NCBI RefSeq assembly: GCF_000377345.1
Contig: NZ_KB898042.1
Span: 1-64,000 of the forward strand
DNA length: 64,000 bases
DNA from: Thioalkalivibrio sp. ALJ16
GTDB taxonomy: Bacteria > Pseudomonadota > Gammaproteobacteria > Ectothiorhodospirales > Ectothiorhodospiraceae
Reading direction: 5' to 3'
In this document: positions 47,178 to 55,597 of the stretch, piece by piece
Layout: the number at the start of each line of letters is the position of its first letter
Numbering within the stretch: the first letter of the stretch is position 1
The notes under the pieces: generated by a model
What the model saw: the letters and a program-made list of their open reading frames with translations, nothing else
Databases searched by the model: none
Told to the model about the DNA's origin: nothing
Position numbers and translations under genes: made by a program

Positions 47178-47786
47178 ATGGACGACGAAGCCGCGCGTGC
47201 AGAACGCCACGCCCAGCGCATGGCGCGCAAGAAGGAGATCGTGGACCGCAAGATCGCGGAAGCCCAGGACGAGAAGGGTGTGTTCCTGATCCTGACCGGC
47301 AACGGCAAGGGCAAGAGCTCTTCCGGATTCGGCATGGTGGCCCGCGCCCTGGGCCACGGCATGCAGGTGGGGATCGTGCAGTTCATCAAGGGCCAGTTCG
47401 CCACCGGCGAGGAGGCGTTTTTCCGCGCGCAGGATCGCGTGCAGTACCACGTGATGGGCGAGGGCTACACCTGGGAGACCCAGGATCGCGACCAGGACAC
47501 TGCAGCTGCGCGCGAGGCCTGGGCCCATGCCCGCGACATGCTCACGGACCCGGCGTTCGACATGGTGCTGCTGGACGAACTGCACATCGCGCTCAAGTAC
47601 GGCTACCTCGATCCCGACGAGGTGCTCCGAGACATCGCCGCACGGCCGGAGATGCAGCACGTGATCACCACTGGCCGCGCCGCGCCAAAGGCCCTGATCG
47701 AGGCGGCCGACACGGTCAGCGAGATCGATGCGGTCAAGCATGCCTTCCAGGCCGGCATCAAGGCGCAGAAGGGCATCGAGCTCTGA
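47178..47786 (+). CDS. cobO: CobA/BtuR-type corrinoid adenosyltransferase
   Basis: A 202-residue P-loop enzyme that adenosylates corrinoids, needed both for salvage and for de novo synthesis. Walker A is GNGKGKSS (41-48); family blocks VGIVQFIKGQF, YTWETQDRDQD, VLLDELHIALKYGYLD and ITTGRAAPKALIEAADTVSE follow. Start ATG with CAGGAG upstream. It is the last gene of the corrinoid operon, which thus encodes two non-homologous enzymes for the same reaction. Confidence 0.95.
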   Translation: MDDEAARAERHAQRMARKKEIVDRKIAEAQDEKGVFLILTGNGKGKSSSGFGMVARALGHGMQVGIVQFIKGQFATGEEAFFRAQDRVQYHVMGEGYTWETQDRDQDTAAAREAWAHARDMLTDPAFDMVLLDELHIALKYGYLDPDEVLRDIAARPEMQHVITTGRAAPKALIEAADTVSEIDAVKHAFQAGIKAQKGIEL

Positions 47787-47820
47787 ACACCCTGGCCCCG
47801 TGCCGCGCAAACGGGGCCGA

Positions 47821-47834
47821 TTGATCCAGATCAA
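47821..47834 (+). promoter_or_regulatory. Perfect FNR/ANR box upstream of ccp
   Basis: TTGATCCAGATCAA matches the consensus TTGAT-N4-ATCAA in all ten fixed positions. It lies 131 bases before the ccp start. A second, half-conserved site (TTGATCGCAACCAG) follows at 47849-47862. The predicted FNR of this genome (39082-39813) has the matching recognition residues. Transcription start position is not evident. Confidence 0.8.
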
Positions 47835-47965
47835 CGATCAGTCGGGTTTTGATCGCAACCAGGTTCCCGCGCCTGTAGGGTGGGCTTTAAGTGGTTTGGA
47901 CTGAGTCTATATCGGCCCTCACCGATGTCCGCTTCTCAGATGTCTATTGCTCAAGGGAGACCTGT

Positions 47966-48970
47966 ATGAAAACGCTTTCCGGATTCCGCATGACGGCGCT
48001 CGCGGCCTGCGCGGCCGTCGCATTCGGGGCCGCAACCCCGGCCGTGGCCGATACCGACTATTCCGAATACCGCGACGTGTTCGAGCCGTTGCCGGCGCTG
48101 CCGCCGATCCCGGCGGACAACTCGATGACCAAGGAGAAGATCGAGCTGGGCAAGATGCTGTTCTTCGAGCCGCGCATCTCCAGCTCTGGCGTGATCTCCT
48201 GCGCGACCTGCCACAACCCGGCGCTGGGCTGGGCGGACCGCATCCCGCGCGCGGTGGGTCACGATGGCCAGGTCGGCGAACGCAACACCCCGACCGTGCT
48301 GAACTCCGGGTTTTTCACCGCGCAGTTCTGGGATGGCCGCGAGGACGATCTGGAAGGCCAGGCCCTGGGCCCGATCCAGGATGCGATCGAGATGGCGATG
48401 CCGCTGGAAGAGGCGATCGCGCGCCTGGAGGAGTTCAACGAGTACCAGGAGAAGTTCGAGGCGGCCTATCCCGACTATGACGGCGACAACGTGATCAACA
48501 CTGACCACGTGGCCAAGGCCCTGGCGACCTTCCAGCGTACGCTGAACACCCCGAACTCGCCGCTGGATCGCTGGCTGGCCGGGGACGAGGGCGCGATGGA
48601 CGAGCAGCAGATGCGCGGCATGGCCCTGTTCGCCGATAACGGCTGCGTAGCCTGTCACCGCGGCCCGGCGCTGACCGACAGCCACTTCCACCGCATCCAG
48701 GTGCCGGGTTCGGAGGACAAGGGCCGTTACCTGGTCACGGGCGAGGAATCCGACAAGTTCGCGTTCAAGACCCCGACCCTGCGCAACGTGGCCCTGACCT
48801 ACCCCTACATGAACAACGGCGAGACCGCCACGCTGGACGAGGCGATCCGCATCATGGGGGAGGAGATGCTCGGCAAGGAGTTCAGCGATGACGAGGTCGC
48901 CGACATCGAGGCCTTCATGCACGCGCTGACCGGCGAGATGCCGCGCTTCGACATCCCGGCGCTGCCTTGA
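47966..48970 (+). CDS. ccp: Di-haem cytochrome c peroxidase
   Basis: A 334-residue periplasmic enzyme that reduces H2O2 using electrons from small c-type cytochromes. The signal peptide ends near AVADT. Two haem sites are present: CATCH (Cys79, Cys82, His83) and CVACH (Cys227, Cys230, His231). Typical surrounding blocks are LGKMLFFEPRISSSG, GERNTPTVLNS, FWDGREDDLEGQALGPI and KTPTLRNVALTYPYMNNG. The ATG at 47966 has GGGAG upstream. An FNR box lies in the promoter region, fitting the oxygen-limitation induction known for such peroxidases. A terminator follows. Confidence 0.95.
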   Translation: MKTLSGFRMTALAACAAVAFGAATPAVADTDYSEYRDVFEPLPALPPIPADNSMTKEKIELGKMLFFEPRISSSGVISCATCHNPALGWADRIPRAVGHDGQVGERNTPTVLNSGFFTAQFWDGREDDLEGQALGPIQDAIEMAMPLEEAIARLEEFNEYQEKFEAAYPDYDGDNVINTDHVAKALATFQRTLNTPNSPLDRWLAGDEGAMDEQQMRGMALFADNGCVACHRGPALTDSHFHRIQVPGSEDKGRYLVTGEESDKFAFKTPTLRNVALTYPYMNNGETATLDEAIRIMGEEMLGKEFSDDEVADIEAFMHALTGEMPRFDIPALP

Positions 48971-49020
48971 GCGCACCCGCGCCATTCACTCCGTGCACCC
49001 CCTGATGAGGGGGCGATTAC

Positions 49021-49047
49021 AGGCCGGGGCTTGGTCCCCGGCCTTTT
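49021..49047 (+). terminator. Intrinsic terminator after ccp
   Basis: AGGCCGGGGC and TCCCCGGCCT form a 10-bp stem apart from one mismatch, with a short TTGG loop, followed by TTTTCGTTT. It lies about 50 bases after the ccp stop and before gltX. Confidence 0.85.
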
Positions 49048-49126
49048 TCGTTTGCGGGCGGTCGGTCTGCGGCGCTTCTGCTACCCTGTGCGCCTTTCCC
49101 GACCACCGGAATCGAGTGTCTGACGC

Positions 49127-50533
49127 ATGAGCTTTCGTACCCGTTTTGCCCCCAGTCCGACCGGCTATCTGCATATCGGCGGTGCCCGCACCGCGCTGTT
49201 CTCCTGGCTGTACGCCCGCCACCATGGTGGCGAGTTCGTACTGCGGATCGAGGACACCGATCTGGAGCGCAGCACCGCGGAGTCGGTGAACGCGATCCTC
49301 GAGGGCATGAACTGGCTGGGGCTGACCTACGATCACGGGCCGTTCTACCAGACGGAACGCTTCGACCGGTACAAGGAGGTGATCGACCAGCTGATGGCTG
49401 CAGGCCACGCCTATCGCTGCTACTGCACGAAGGAAGAGCTGGATGCGATGCGCGAGGAGCAGAAGGCGCGCAAGGAAAAGCCGCGCTACGACGGTCGCTG
49501 CCGTGCGCGCACCGAGCCGCGCGAGGGCGTGGAGCCGGTGATCCGCTTCCGCACCCCGGACGAGGGCGTGACCGTCGTCGACGACATGGTGCGCGGCAAG
49601 GTCGCGTTCCAGAACCGCGAACTGGATGACCTGATCATCGCCCGCTCCGATGGCTCGCCGACCTACAACCTGACGGTGGTGGTGGACGACATGGACATGG
49701 GGATCACCCACGTGGTCCGAGGCGACGATCACCTGAACAACACCCCGCGCCAGATCAATATCCTGAAGGCGCTGGGCGTGGAGCCGCCGCGCTACGGTCA
49801 CCTGCCGATGATCATGGGCCCGGACGGTGCCAAGCTGTCCAAGCGCCATGGCGCGGTCTCGGTGATGCAGTACCGCGACGAGGGCTACCTGCCGGAGGCC
49901 CTGCTGAACTACCTGGTGCGCCTGGGCTGGGCCCATGGCGATCAGGAGATCTTCTCGATGGACGAACTGGTGCGCCTGTTCGACATCCAGGACGTGAACC
50001 AGTCCGCCTCTGCGATCAACCCGGACAAGCTCCTGTGGCTGAACCAGCACTACATCAAGTCGCTGGACCCGGATCACGTGGCGCTGGAGTTCGGCTGGCA
50101 CCTGGGTCAGCTGGGCATCGATCCTTCCAGTGGCCCGGCGATGCGCGACGTGGTGATCGCTCAGCGCGAACGCGCGCGCACGCTGCGCGAGATGGCCGAG
50201 AACAGCGTGTACTTTTATCGCGAGTTCGAGGACTACGACGAGAAGGCCGCACGCAAGCAGCTCACCGCCGAGGCCCTCCCGGTGCTGCAGACGCTGCATG
50301 ACGGTTTCAGCGCGCTGGGCGCCTGGGAGAAGGAGCCGCTGCACGAGGTCGTGGTGCACACCGGCGAGCGCCTGGATCTCAAGCTGGGCAAGGTCGCACA
50401 GCCGCTGCGTGTGGCCTTGACCGGGGGTACGGTTTCGCCCCCCATCGATGATACGCTGGTGCTTATTGGTCGCGAGCGCGCCCTGGCCCGTATTGATCGC
50501 GCACTGCAGAAAATTTCTGCCGAAGCGGGTTGA
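49127..50533 (+). CDS. gltX: Glutamyl-tRNA synthetase
   Basis: A 468-residue class I synthetase that charges tRNA-Glu. The HIGH motif is [17 protein letters not shown] and the KMSKS equivalent is [11 protein letters not shown] zinc-site-like [15 protein letters not shown] region follows the first half of the catalytic domain. Length and motif order match bacterial GltX. Its stop codon lies inside the -35 box of the tRNA-Ala promoter, and a tRNA-Glu gene lies 390 bases downstream, so enzyme and substrate are neighbours. Confidence 0.97.
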   Translation: MSFRTRFAPSPTGYLHIGGARTALFSWLYARHHGGEFVLRIEDTDLERSTAESVNAILEGMNWLGLTYDHGPFYQTERFDRYKEVIDQLMAAGHAYRCYCTKEELDAMREEQKARKEKPRYDGRCRARTEPREGVEPVIRFRTPDEGVTVVDDMVRGKVAFQNRELDDLIIARSDGSPTYNLTVVVDDMDMGITHVVRGDDHLNNTPRQINILKALGVEPPRYGHLPMIMGPDGAKLSKRHGAVSVMQYRDEGYLPEALLNYLVRLGWAHGDQEIFSMDELVRLFDIQDVNQSASAINPDKLLWLNQHYIKSLDPDHVALEFGWHLGQLGIDPSSGPAMRDVVIAQRERARTLREMAENSVYFYREFEDYDEKAARKQLTAEALPVLQTLHDGFSALGAWEKEPLHEVVVHTGERLDLKLGKVAQPLRVALTGGTVSPPIDDTLVLIGRERALARIDRALQKISAEAG

Positions 50534-50558
50534 CACATTTCGGGGTGCTGGCTACAGT
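50530..50558 (+). promoter_or_regulatory. Promoter of the tRNA-Ala gene
   Basis: TTGACA (50530-50535, a perfect -35) and TACAGT (50553-50558) are spaced by exactly 17 bases. The tRNA starts 17 bases after the -10. The -35 overlaps the gltX stop codon. Confidence 0.85.
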
Positions 50559-50575
50559 ACGCGCTCGCCTGACAC

Positions 50576-50651
50576 GGGGCCATAGCTCAGCTGGGAGAGC
50601 GCCTGCATGGCATGCAGGAGGTCGGCGGTTCGATCCCGCCTGGCTCCACCA
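50576..50651 (+). tRNA. tRNA-Ala (anticodon GGC)
   Basis: 76 bases that fold as a full cloverleaf. The acceptor arms are GGGGCCA and TGGCTCC and give G3-U70, the identity base pair of alanine tRNA. The anticodon stem CCTGC/GCAGG holds loop ATGGCAT with anticodon GGC. The T loop is GGTTCGATCC, and CCA is encoded at the 3' end. Confidence 0.97.
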
Positions 50652-50677
50652 AATTCAGGTGAACTGCGGATTCATCA

Positions 50678-50902
50678 ATGCATCGTTTCGGAGTCATATC
50701 GCTCTACGTTGGATTGGTGTTGGCAGTGGTCGGATTGATCGGCGGATTCGGGCTGATGCTCACCGGGGAACAGACCTGGTCCAAGCCCCTCATCGCGCTG
50801 GTACCGATCGGGTTCCTGCTGGTGTTCAACGGTCTGGTGACGACGCTTCTGCATCGGCCACCGGGTAGCGAGGATGACCGGCCCAAGGGCCCACCGGAAT
50901 AG
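50678..50902 (+). CDS. Small two-helix membrane protein between two tRNA genes
   Basis: A 74-residue protein with two predicted membrane helices (about 6-28 and 37-59) and an acidic, Pro-rich C-terminus. It starts 26 bases after tRNA-Ala and ends 20 bases before tRNA-Glu. No homologue is known to me. Translation signals are weak, so it might be a chance frame, although the clean helix pattern favours a gene. Confidence 0.5.
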   Translation: MHRFGVISLYVGLVLAVVGLIGGFGLMLTGEQTWSKPLIALVPIGFLLVFNGLVTTLLHRPPGSEDDRPKGPPE

Positions 50903-50922
50903 CAACAAGACGTTGCCTCTAC

Positions 50923-50998
50923 GTCCCCATCGTCTAGAGGCCTAGGACACCGCCCTTTCACGGCGGCGACCGGGGTTCGAATCCCCGTGGGGACGCCA
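50923..50998 (+). tRNA. tRNA-Glu (anticodon TTC)
   Basis: 76 bases forming a cloverleaf: acceptor arm GTCCCCA/TGGGGAC, anticodon stem CCGCC/GGCGG with loop CTTTCAC (anticodon TTC), T loop GGTTCGAATCC and 3'-terminal GCCA encoded. It is probably co-transcribed with tRNA-Ala from the promoter at 50530. Confidence 0.97.
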
Positions 50999-51005
50999 TA
51001 TCCCG

Positions 51006-51042
51006 AAAAGGCCCGAACCGAAAGGTTCGGGCCTTTTCTTTT
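51006..51042 (+). terminator. Strong intrinsic terminator after tRNA-Glu
   Basis: A 14-bp perfect stem (AAAAGGCCCGAACC/GGTTCGGGCCTTTT) with a GAAA tetraloop is followed by CTTTT. It starts eight bases after the tRNA. From 51043 to 51249 I see no gene. Confidence 0.93.
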
Positions 51043-51249
51043 GCTGCGTGAACGGCCGCGGCCTCGCCGCGGGTCAGGGGCGGAACGCATTGGCCGTGGC
51101 AGGGGAGAGCCGCCTTTTTTGCCTTGCACCTGTTGTACGGTCCCCGCTATGCGGGAGGGTGCGAGAAAAGGACACGGCGTCACATCAAGCGTACGCCGAA
51201 CCACAGGCAGAAGGGCACCCGGGCCCCGCGAACGATGATCCTGGCGCGC

Positions 51250-54200
51250 TCAGGCCAGGCGCGGGCCGTGCTGGCGGGGTTCGTCGGGGTGCGGGCGCGG
51301 GATGATGCAGTGGTTGATGCGCAGGAGTTCGCGCTCGGCCCAGGACTGGACCTGGGCATCCGTGGCCAGACGTGCATAGTCGAGCAGGGCCTGGCGTTCG
51401 ATGTTCGGATTGCCCTGCTGATGAGCGACCTTGCGGGCCTGTTCCAGCGCCTGCCAGCCTTCCTCTTTGCGGCCGTTGTCCGCCGCGAGCAGGGCCACGG
51501 CGCGCAGGCGGTGAATCGCGGCTTCAAAACAAAAATCCCCGCGCTGATGGCAGCCCGCCAGCGCCTCGTCGGCCACGGCGAGGCGTCGCGCCGGATCGAC
51601 ATGGCTGGCCTGCAGGGCGTCCAGCAGGATCAGCTGGAAGATGGTGTTCACCCCATCCATGATGTGGCGCATCGCCTCGACCTGCTCCTCGATGACCCGA
51701 AAGGCATCCGGCTGCCCCTGGCGTGCGAGGGCCCAGCTCTCGAGCGTGACGCCGGCGGCACGCCATAGCGGGTAGTCGTACTCGCGGGCAATGGCCAGCG
51801 CCCGGCGCGCGGGGGGCAGGGCGCTCTCGGCATCGCCACTGTAGAAGGCCAGTACCGCGCGGAAGGCGTATGCAAAGGCCTCGGTGGGCCGGTGGCCGAG
51901 CTGGTCGGCCTGTTCGCATGCGGCGTCGATTTCTTCCCAGGCACGTGCATGGTTGCCCAGATGGAGCAGCGTCCAGGCGAGGAAGCCACGGGCGCTGATG
52001 GCCGGGTTCTCGGTGTGGCGGGCGACCAGCGTTGTGTGGTCCTCGTCGCGGTAGAGCTCGATGGCGCGGGTCTGGTGCTCCAGTGCCTCGGCAAACTGGC
52101 CGGTCCAGAAGTGGGTATTGCCCCGGACGTAATGGGCGGCGATGCGCAGCAGGCGGTCACCGGAGCGCTCGGCAAGGCGTTCCATCTCGTCGGCGAGGCG
52201 CTGCGCCTCGGTGAATCCGTGCCAGGACCCGGCACCGTGCCACAGGCCCCAGAGCACGCGGAAGTACTGGACTGGGTCCTGCTCCGGGGCGGTCAGGCGC
52301 ATCGCGCGTTCGAAGATATCGTTGACGGTGCGCGAGCCGTAGCCGAGCAGCGCCAGGTTGGACGCGCCGAGGCCGCCCAGGGCCCGCAGGGTGCAGTGCT
52401 CGTAGTTGGTCTGATCCGTCTCGGTCCGATGCGCGTCCGGGAAGTGCTCGAGGCACGCCAGCGCATCCTCGAAGTAGTGCGAGGCCTCCGGCAGGGTGCC
52501 GCGGGCAAAGGCCGCCTCGCCCGCCTGCAGCCAGGCACGGGTCGCCTCCGGATAGCGCTCCGCATGGTAGAGGTGGTTCGCGATCTGTCCCCAGTCGGCC
52601 GTCTGCATGCCGTTCTCGCCGTCTTCCTGCATCAGGTCGGCCAGCTGGCCGTGGAGACGGGTGCGTTCGGTGAGCAGCATGGATTCGTAGGCCGCCTGGC
52701 GGAACAGTGCGTGGCGGAAGCGATAGCGCACCCCGTCCACCATGCCGGCGGGCTCGATGAAGCCCTTCCCGGTCAGGCGGGTGAGCTGGCGCCGGATGGC
52801 GTCGGCCGGCTGCCCGCGCAGACGGCTGAGGATGCGGGTGTCGAAATCACGGCCGATCACCGCGGCGGAATGGGCGAGCTCGCGCGCACTCCCGAGCTGT
52901 TCCAGACGTGCAACCAGCAGGTTCGAGAGGCCGGGTGGCAGGCTCTCCGGCGACGGGCCTGTGCGGGCCGCCTCCAGGGCGTAGCGCGTGAGTTCTTCAA
53001 GAAACAGCGGAACGCCTTCTCCGCGTTCGACCAGTTGCTGGCGCAGTCCGCTGGAAAGCCGGCCGTGGGGGTCAAGGCGATCCACCAGGCTGTGTGCCGC
53101 GTCCGCATCCAGGCTGTGCAGACGGACGTGTTCGATGGTGAGGTCGCGCCAGGACGAGCGGTAGCTCATGCGCGCAGTCAAGACGGCCATCAGCGGATTA
53201 TGGTGCAGGCGCTGGTACAACCGCCGCAGCAGCTCGGAGGTCCCCGAGTCCATCCAGTGAAGGTCGTCGCAGATCAGCAGGGTGGCGCCATGGGCGGCGC
53301 GGCGGCGCACCAGCTCCACCAGGGTGTCGATGATGCGGTCGCGATCGAGCCCCGCCTGGGCAAGGTTTTCCGGGCCTTCGGTGTCCGGGTGGGTCAGCCA
53401 GTGGGCGAGCTGGGTTGCCGGGTCGGTGGCGAGGCCGGTCTGCACGAGGGCGTGTGCGAGATGCCGCTGCCGCGCTTCGCGCAGGCGGTCGCGCCCGATC
53501 CAGGTGGCAAAGGCCTGGCGCACCGGCGCGAGTAGCTGCCGCGAACGGTCTTCGCGGCACTTCAGCAGGTATCGCGAGCGGGCCTGGCCGCGGACCTGCA
53601 AGTCGAGACCGCGGGCGAGGCGGCTCTTGCCCAGCCCAGCCTCGCCCTGAATCAGCACGAAGCGGACAGCGCCGGCCTCAAGTACCTGGTCCCAGTGTGC
53701 GCGCAGGAGCTGCAGCTCCGGGCAGCGCCCGGTGAGCGGGGTCATGCCGCGCTGGGCCTGGGCGTCCACGCGGTCCAGCGGGCCGGGGTCGGCGGTGACG
53801 CGGTAGGCGCCGGTGCCGTCGTCTTCGGGGCTGAAGCTGAAGTAACCGCCGACCCGGGCGTAGGTAGGTTCGCTGACGCGCAGGGTTCCGGGGTCGGCGT
53901 GCTGGGCGCAGTCCAGGACGCGGGCGGTCAGCTGTCCGGCGGGGTCCGGCAGGTCGGGGTCGGCGCCGGTCACGATGAGGTCCGTGTCCACGGCGAGGCG
54001 CAGCTGGCAGTCCCCGGGTGCGGTGGTGAGTGCCTGCCAGGCGGCATGCACGGCATCCACCGTGGCCTCCTCGCGGCCGGCCGGGTAGCCGAAGTAGGCC
54101 AGCAGGCCATGGCCGGGGGAGGGCACCACGTGGCCGTGGTGGCTCAGGAGCACGAGATCGACGTGTTCCAGGCTGCGGTTGACCTGCTGCTGCTGGATCT

Positions 54201-55119
54201 CGACATCGGCGCCGGGGTCGGGCTGTACGTGGCAGGCGACGATCGTGACGCGCCTGCGCTCGGGGCGCAGGACGGGCGGTTCGGCATCGTCGCTACCGGC
54301 ATGCTGGCTGCTGGCCTCTGCGCGCTCCGCACCCAGGATCTCTTCGCGGGTGCGTGCCAGCAGTTCGCCGGGGCTCTTGCCGGCTTCGGCTTCGAGATGG
54401 GCGTAGTGCTCCAGTGCCCGCTTCGGGTGGCCGAGGTGGGCCAGCGCTTTCATCAGCAGGTGATGCAGGGTCTCGTCGTGCGGCTCCATCGCCAGCAGGC
54501 GATGCAGTTCCGCCAGTAGCGGTTCGCCGTCGTTCGGCTTGGCCAGTGCGGCCAGATTGTGGCCGATGAAGACCAGCAGGTTCTGCCAGTGATGATCGCG
54601 TTGAGACTGGGCCCAGGCGGCCAGCTCGGGCAGGTCCTGCAGGGCTCGCAGCCCCTCGAGGAAGTGGCCGCGATAGTCGCAGACAGTGGCTAGATCGGGC
54701 GGGGGGGCGTTGTTCTCGCGGCCTTCGGTCGTTCGCCGTTCGGCGCGCGCGCGGTGCAGGATCAGGAAGTCGATACGGGATTCCGGCTGCGGCTGGAAGC
54801 GGACATAGCGGGGCGTGGTGTCCAGAAGCGGCGGGTCGCCGGCGGGGAGCTGGCGGCGCAGTTGGAACAGGCCCTGGCGCAGGTTGACCCGGGCGCTGTC
54901 GGCATCGAGATCCGGCCAGAACAGTCGCGCCAGTTCCTCGCGGGGGATACGCCGCGGGCTTTCGGTGGCCACATAGGTGAGAAGCAGTCCGAGCTTGGTG
55001 CCGGAAAGGGCGGGCACGTCGCGGTCGCCGACGCGTACCCCAACGGTGCCGAAGGTGGTGATCTCCATCTGCGCCAAAGGGTTCTCCCTTGTGCCTTCTC
55101 GGCCCTTGTGTGTCGCCAT
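51250..55119 (-). CDS. Giant multidomain transcriptional regulator: BTAD, degenerate cyclase domain, AAA ATPase and TPR
   Basis: A 1289-residue cytoplasmic protein of the SARP/LuxR-like 'STAND' type. Residues about 18-265 form a winged helix plus BTAD (bacterial transcriptional activator domain). Residues about 287-445 look like a class III adenylate/guanylate cyclase domain, but the metal-binding and GDG positions are lost (VACHV, GHG), so it should be inactive. An AAA/NACHT-like ATPase follows, with Walker A GEAGLGKS (about 492-499) and Walker B LLICDDLHW (about 614-622). The C-terminal about 500 residues are helical repeats of TPR type. The signal and target genes are unknown. Start ATG 55119 has GAAGGT upstream; ATG at 55068 is possible. 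It stands alone. Confidence 0.88.
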   Translation of the reverse strand: MATHKGREGTRENPLAQMEITTFGTVGVRVGDRDVPALSGTKLGLLLTYVATESPRRIPREELARLFWPDLDADSARVNLRQGLFQLRRQLPAGDPPLLDTTPRYVRFQPQPESRIDFLILHRARAERRTTEGRENNAPPPDLATVCDYRGHFLEGLRALQDLPELAAWAQSQRDHHWQNLLVFIGHNLAALAKPNDGEPLLAELHRLLAMEPHDETLHHLLMKALAHLGHPKRALEHYAHLEAEAGKSPGELLARTREEILGAERAEASSQHAGSDDAEPPVLRPERRRVTIVACHVQPDPGADVEIQQQQVNRSLEHVDLVLLSHHGHVVPSPGHGLLAYFGYPAGREEATVDAVHAAWQALTTAPGDCQLRLAVDTDLIVTGADPDLPDPAGQLTARVLDCAQHADPGTLRVSEPTYARVGGYFSFSPEDDGTGAYRVTADPGPLDRVDAQAQRGMTPLTGRCPELQLLRAHWDQVLEAGAVRFVLIQGEAGLGKSRLARGLDLQVRGQARSRYLLKCREDRSRQLLAPVRQAFATWIGRDRLREARQRHLAHALVQTGLATDPATQLAHWLTHPDTEGPENLAQAGLDRDRIIDTLVELVRRRAAHGATLLICDDLHWMDSGTSELLRRLYQRLHHNPLMAVLTARMSYRSSWRDLTIEHVRLHSLDADAAHSLVDRLDPHGRLSSGLRQQLVERGEGVPLFLEELTRYALEAARTGPSPESLPPGLSNLLVARLEQLGSARELAHSAAVIGRDFDTRILSRLRGQPADAIRRQLTRLTGKGFIEPAGMVDGVRYRFRHALFRQAAYESMLLTERTRLHGQLADLMQEDGENGMQTADWGQIANHLYHAERYPEATRAWLQAGEAAFARGTLPEASHYFEDALACLEHFPDAHRTETDQTNYEHCTLRALGGLGASNLALLGYGSRTVNDIFERAMRLTAPEQDPVQYFRVLWGLWHGAGSWHGFTEAQRLADEMERLAERSGDRLLRIAAHYVRGNTHFWTGQFAEALEHQTRAIELYRDEDHTTLVARHTENPAISARGFLAWTLLHLGNHARAWEEIDAACEQADQLGHRPTEAFAYAFRAVLAFYSGDAESALPPARRALAIAREYDYPLWRAAGVTLESWALARQGQPDAFRVIEEQVEAMRHIMDGVNTIFQLILLDALQASHVDPARRLAVADEALAGCHQRGDFCFEAAIHRLRAVALLAADNGRKEEGWQALEQARKVAHQQGNPNIERQALLDYARLATDAQVQSWAERELLRINHCIIPRPHPDEPRQHGPRLA

Positions 55120-55240
55120 GTACCTTCAGCTTCCGCGCATGCGGGCGGCCCGGTGCTCCGGGGCGGTACCCCGTCTCGTTCCGGTCGCTACCACGGGTCC
55201 GTTTGTCCTGATTGTAGCGAGATTCGGTCTCCGGGGTTAA

Positions 55241-55584
55241 GGAGACGCTGATTGAATCGCACGTCCGCGTTGGTGCCCCCCGGTTTTTCGAGACAAAGCG
55301 TTCCGAGACAAGGCGCGTTGTGCAGCGGGTAGTGGTTCTTCCCGCCCGTTTTTGATGGATTGCGGGGCGCAACGCAGGATCGGGCCATATATATTCAGAA
55401 TCGGGGGGGGCACCAACCCCACAAGCCATTGAAAGCAGGGGCTCGGCCGCCCGTTGTTGATCAAAAACGGGCGCGGGAACGGCGTTGCGGTTCCCTTGTG
55501 CAGAGTGACTGCACGGCAGTCACCGCGCCTTGTTCGCACGCAAAAGCGACTCGAGCGCGGACGTGCGATTCAATCAGCGTCTCC
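55241..55584. mobile_element. Complete 344-bp MITE-like element with perfect terminal inverted repeats
   Basis: The ends are perfect inverted repeats of 29 bp: GGAGACGCTGATTGAATCGC... (55241-55269) and its complement (55556-55584). TTAA flanks both sides (55237-55240 and 55585-55588), a 4-bp target duplication. The interior holds a second, nested 14-bp inverted pair (CGCCCGTTTTTGAT at 55343-55356 with its complement at 55460-55473) and no long coding frame. The partial copy at 1-95 abuts CTAG. Both targets fit YTAR, the site preference I recall for IS701-type transposases, so such a transposase elsewhere may mobilise it (inference). It separates the BTAD gene from the DsrE-like gene. Confidence 0.9.
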
Positions 55585-55597
55585 TTAACGGTGTTCC

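Noticed and set aside
51892-53535. Plus-strand open frame opposite the BTAD regulator
   Set aside because: Antisense of a clear multidomain protein; no ribosome site or recognisable domain.
55461-55474. FNR-like TTGATCAA sequence inside the mobile element
   Set aside because: It lacks the 4-base spacer and belongs to the element's internal inverted repeat.
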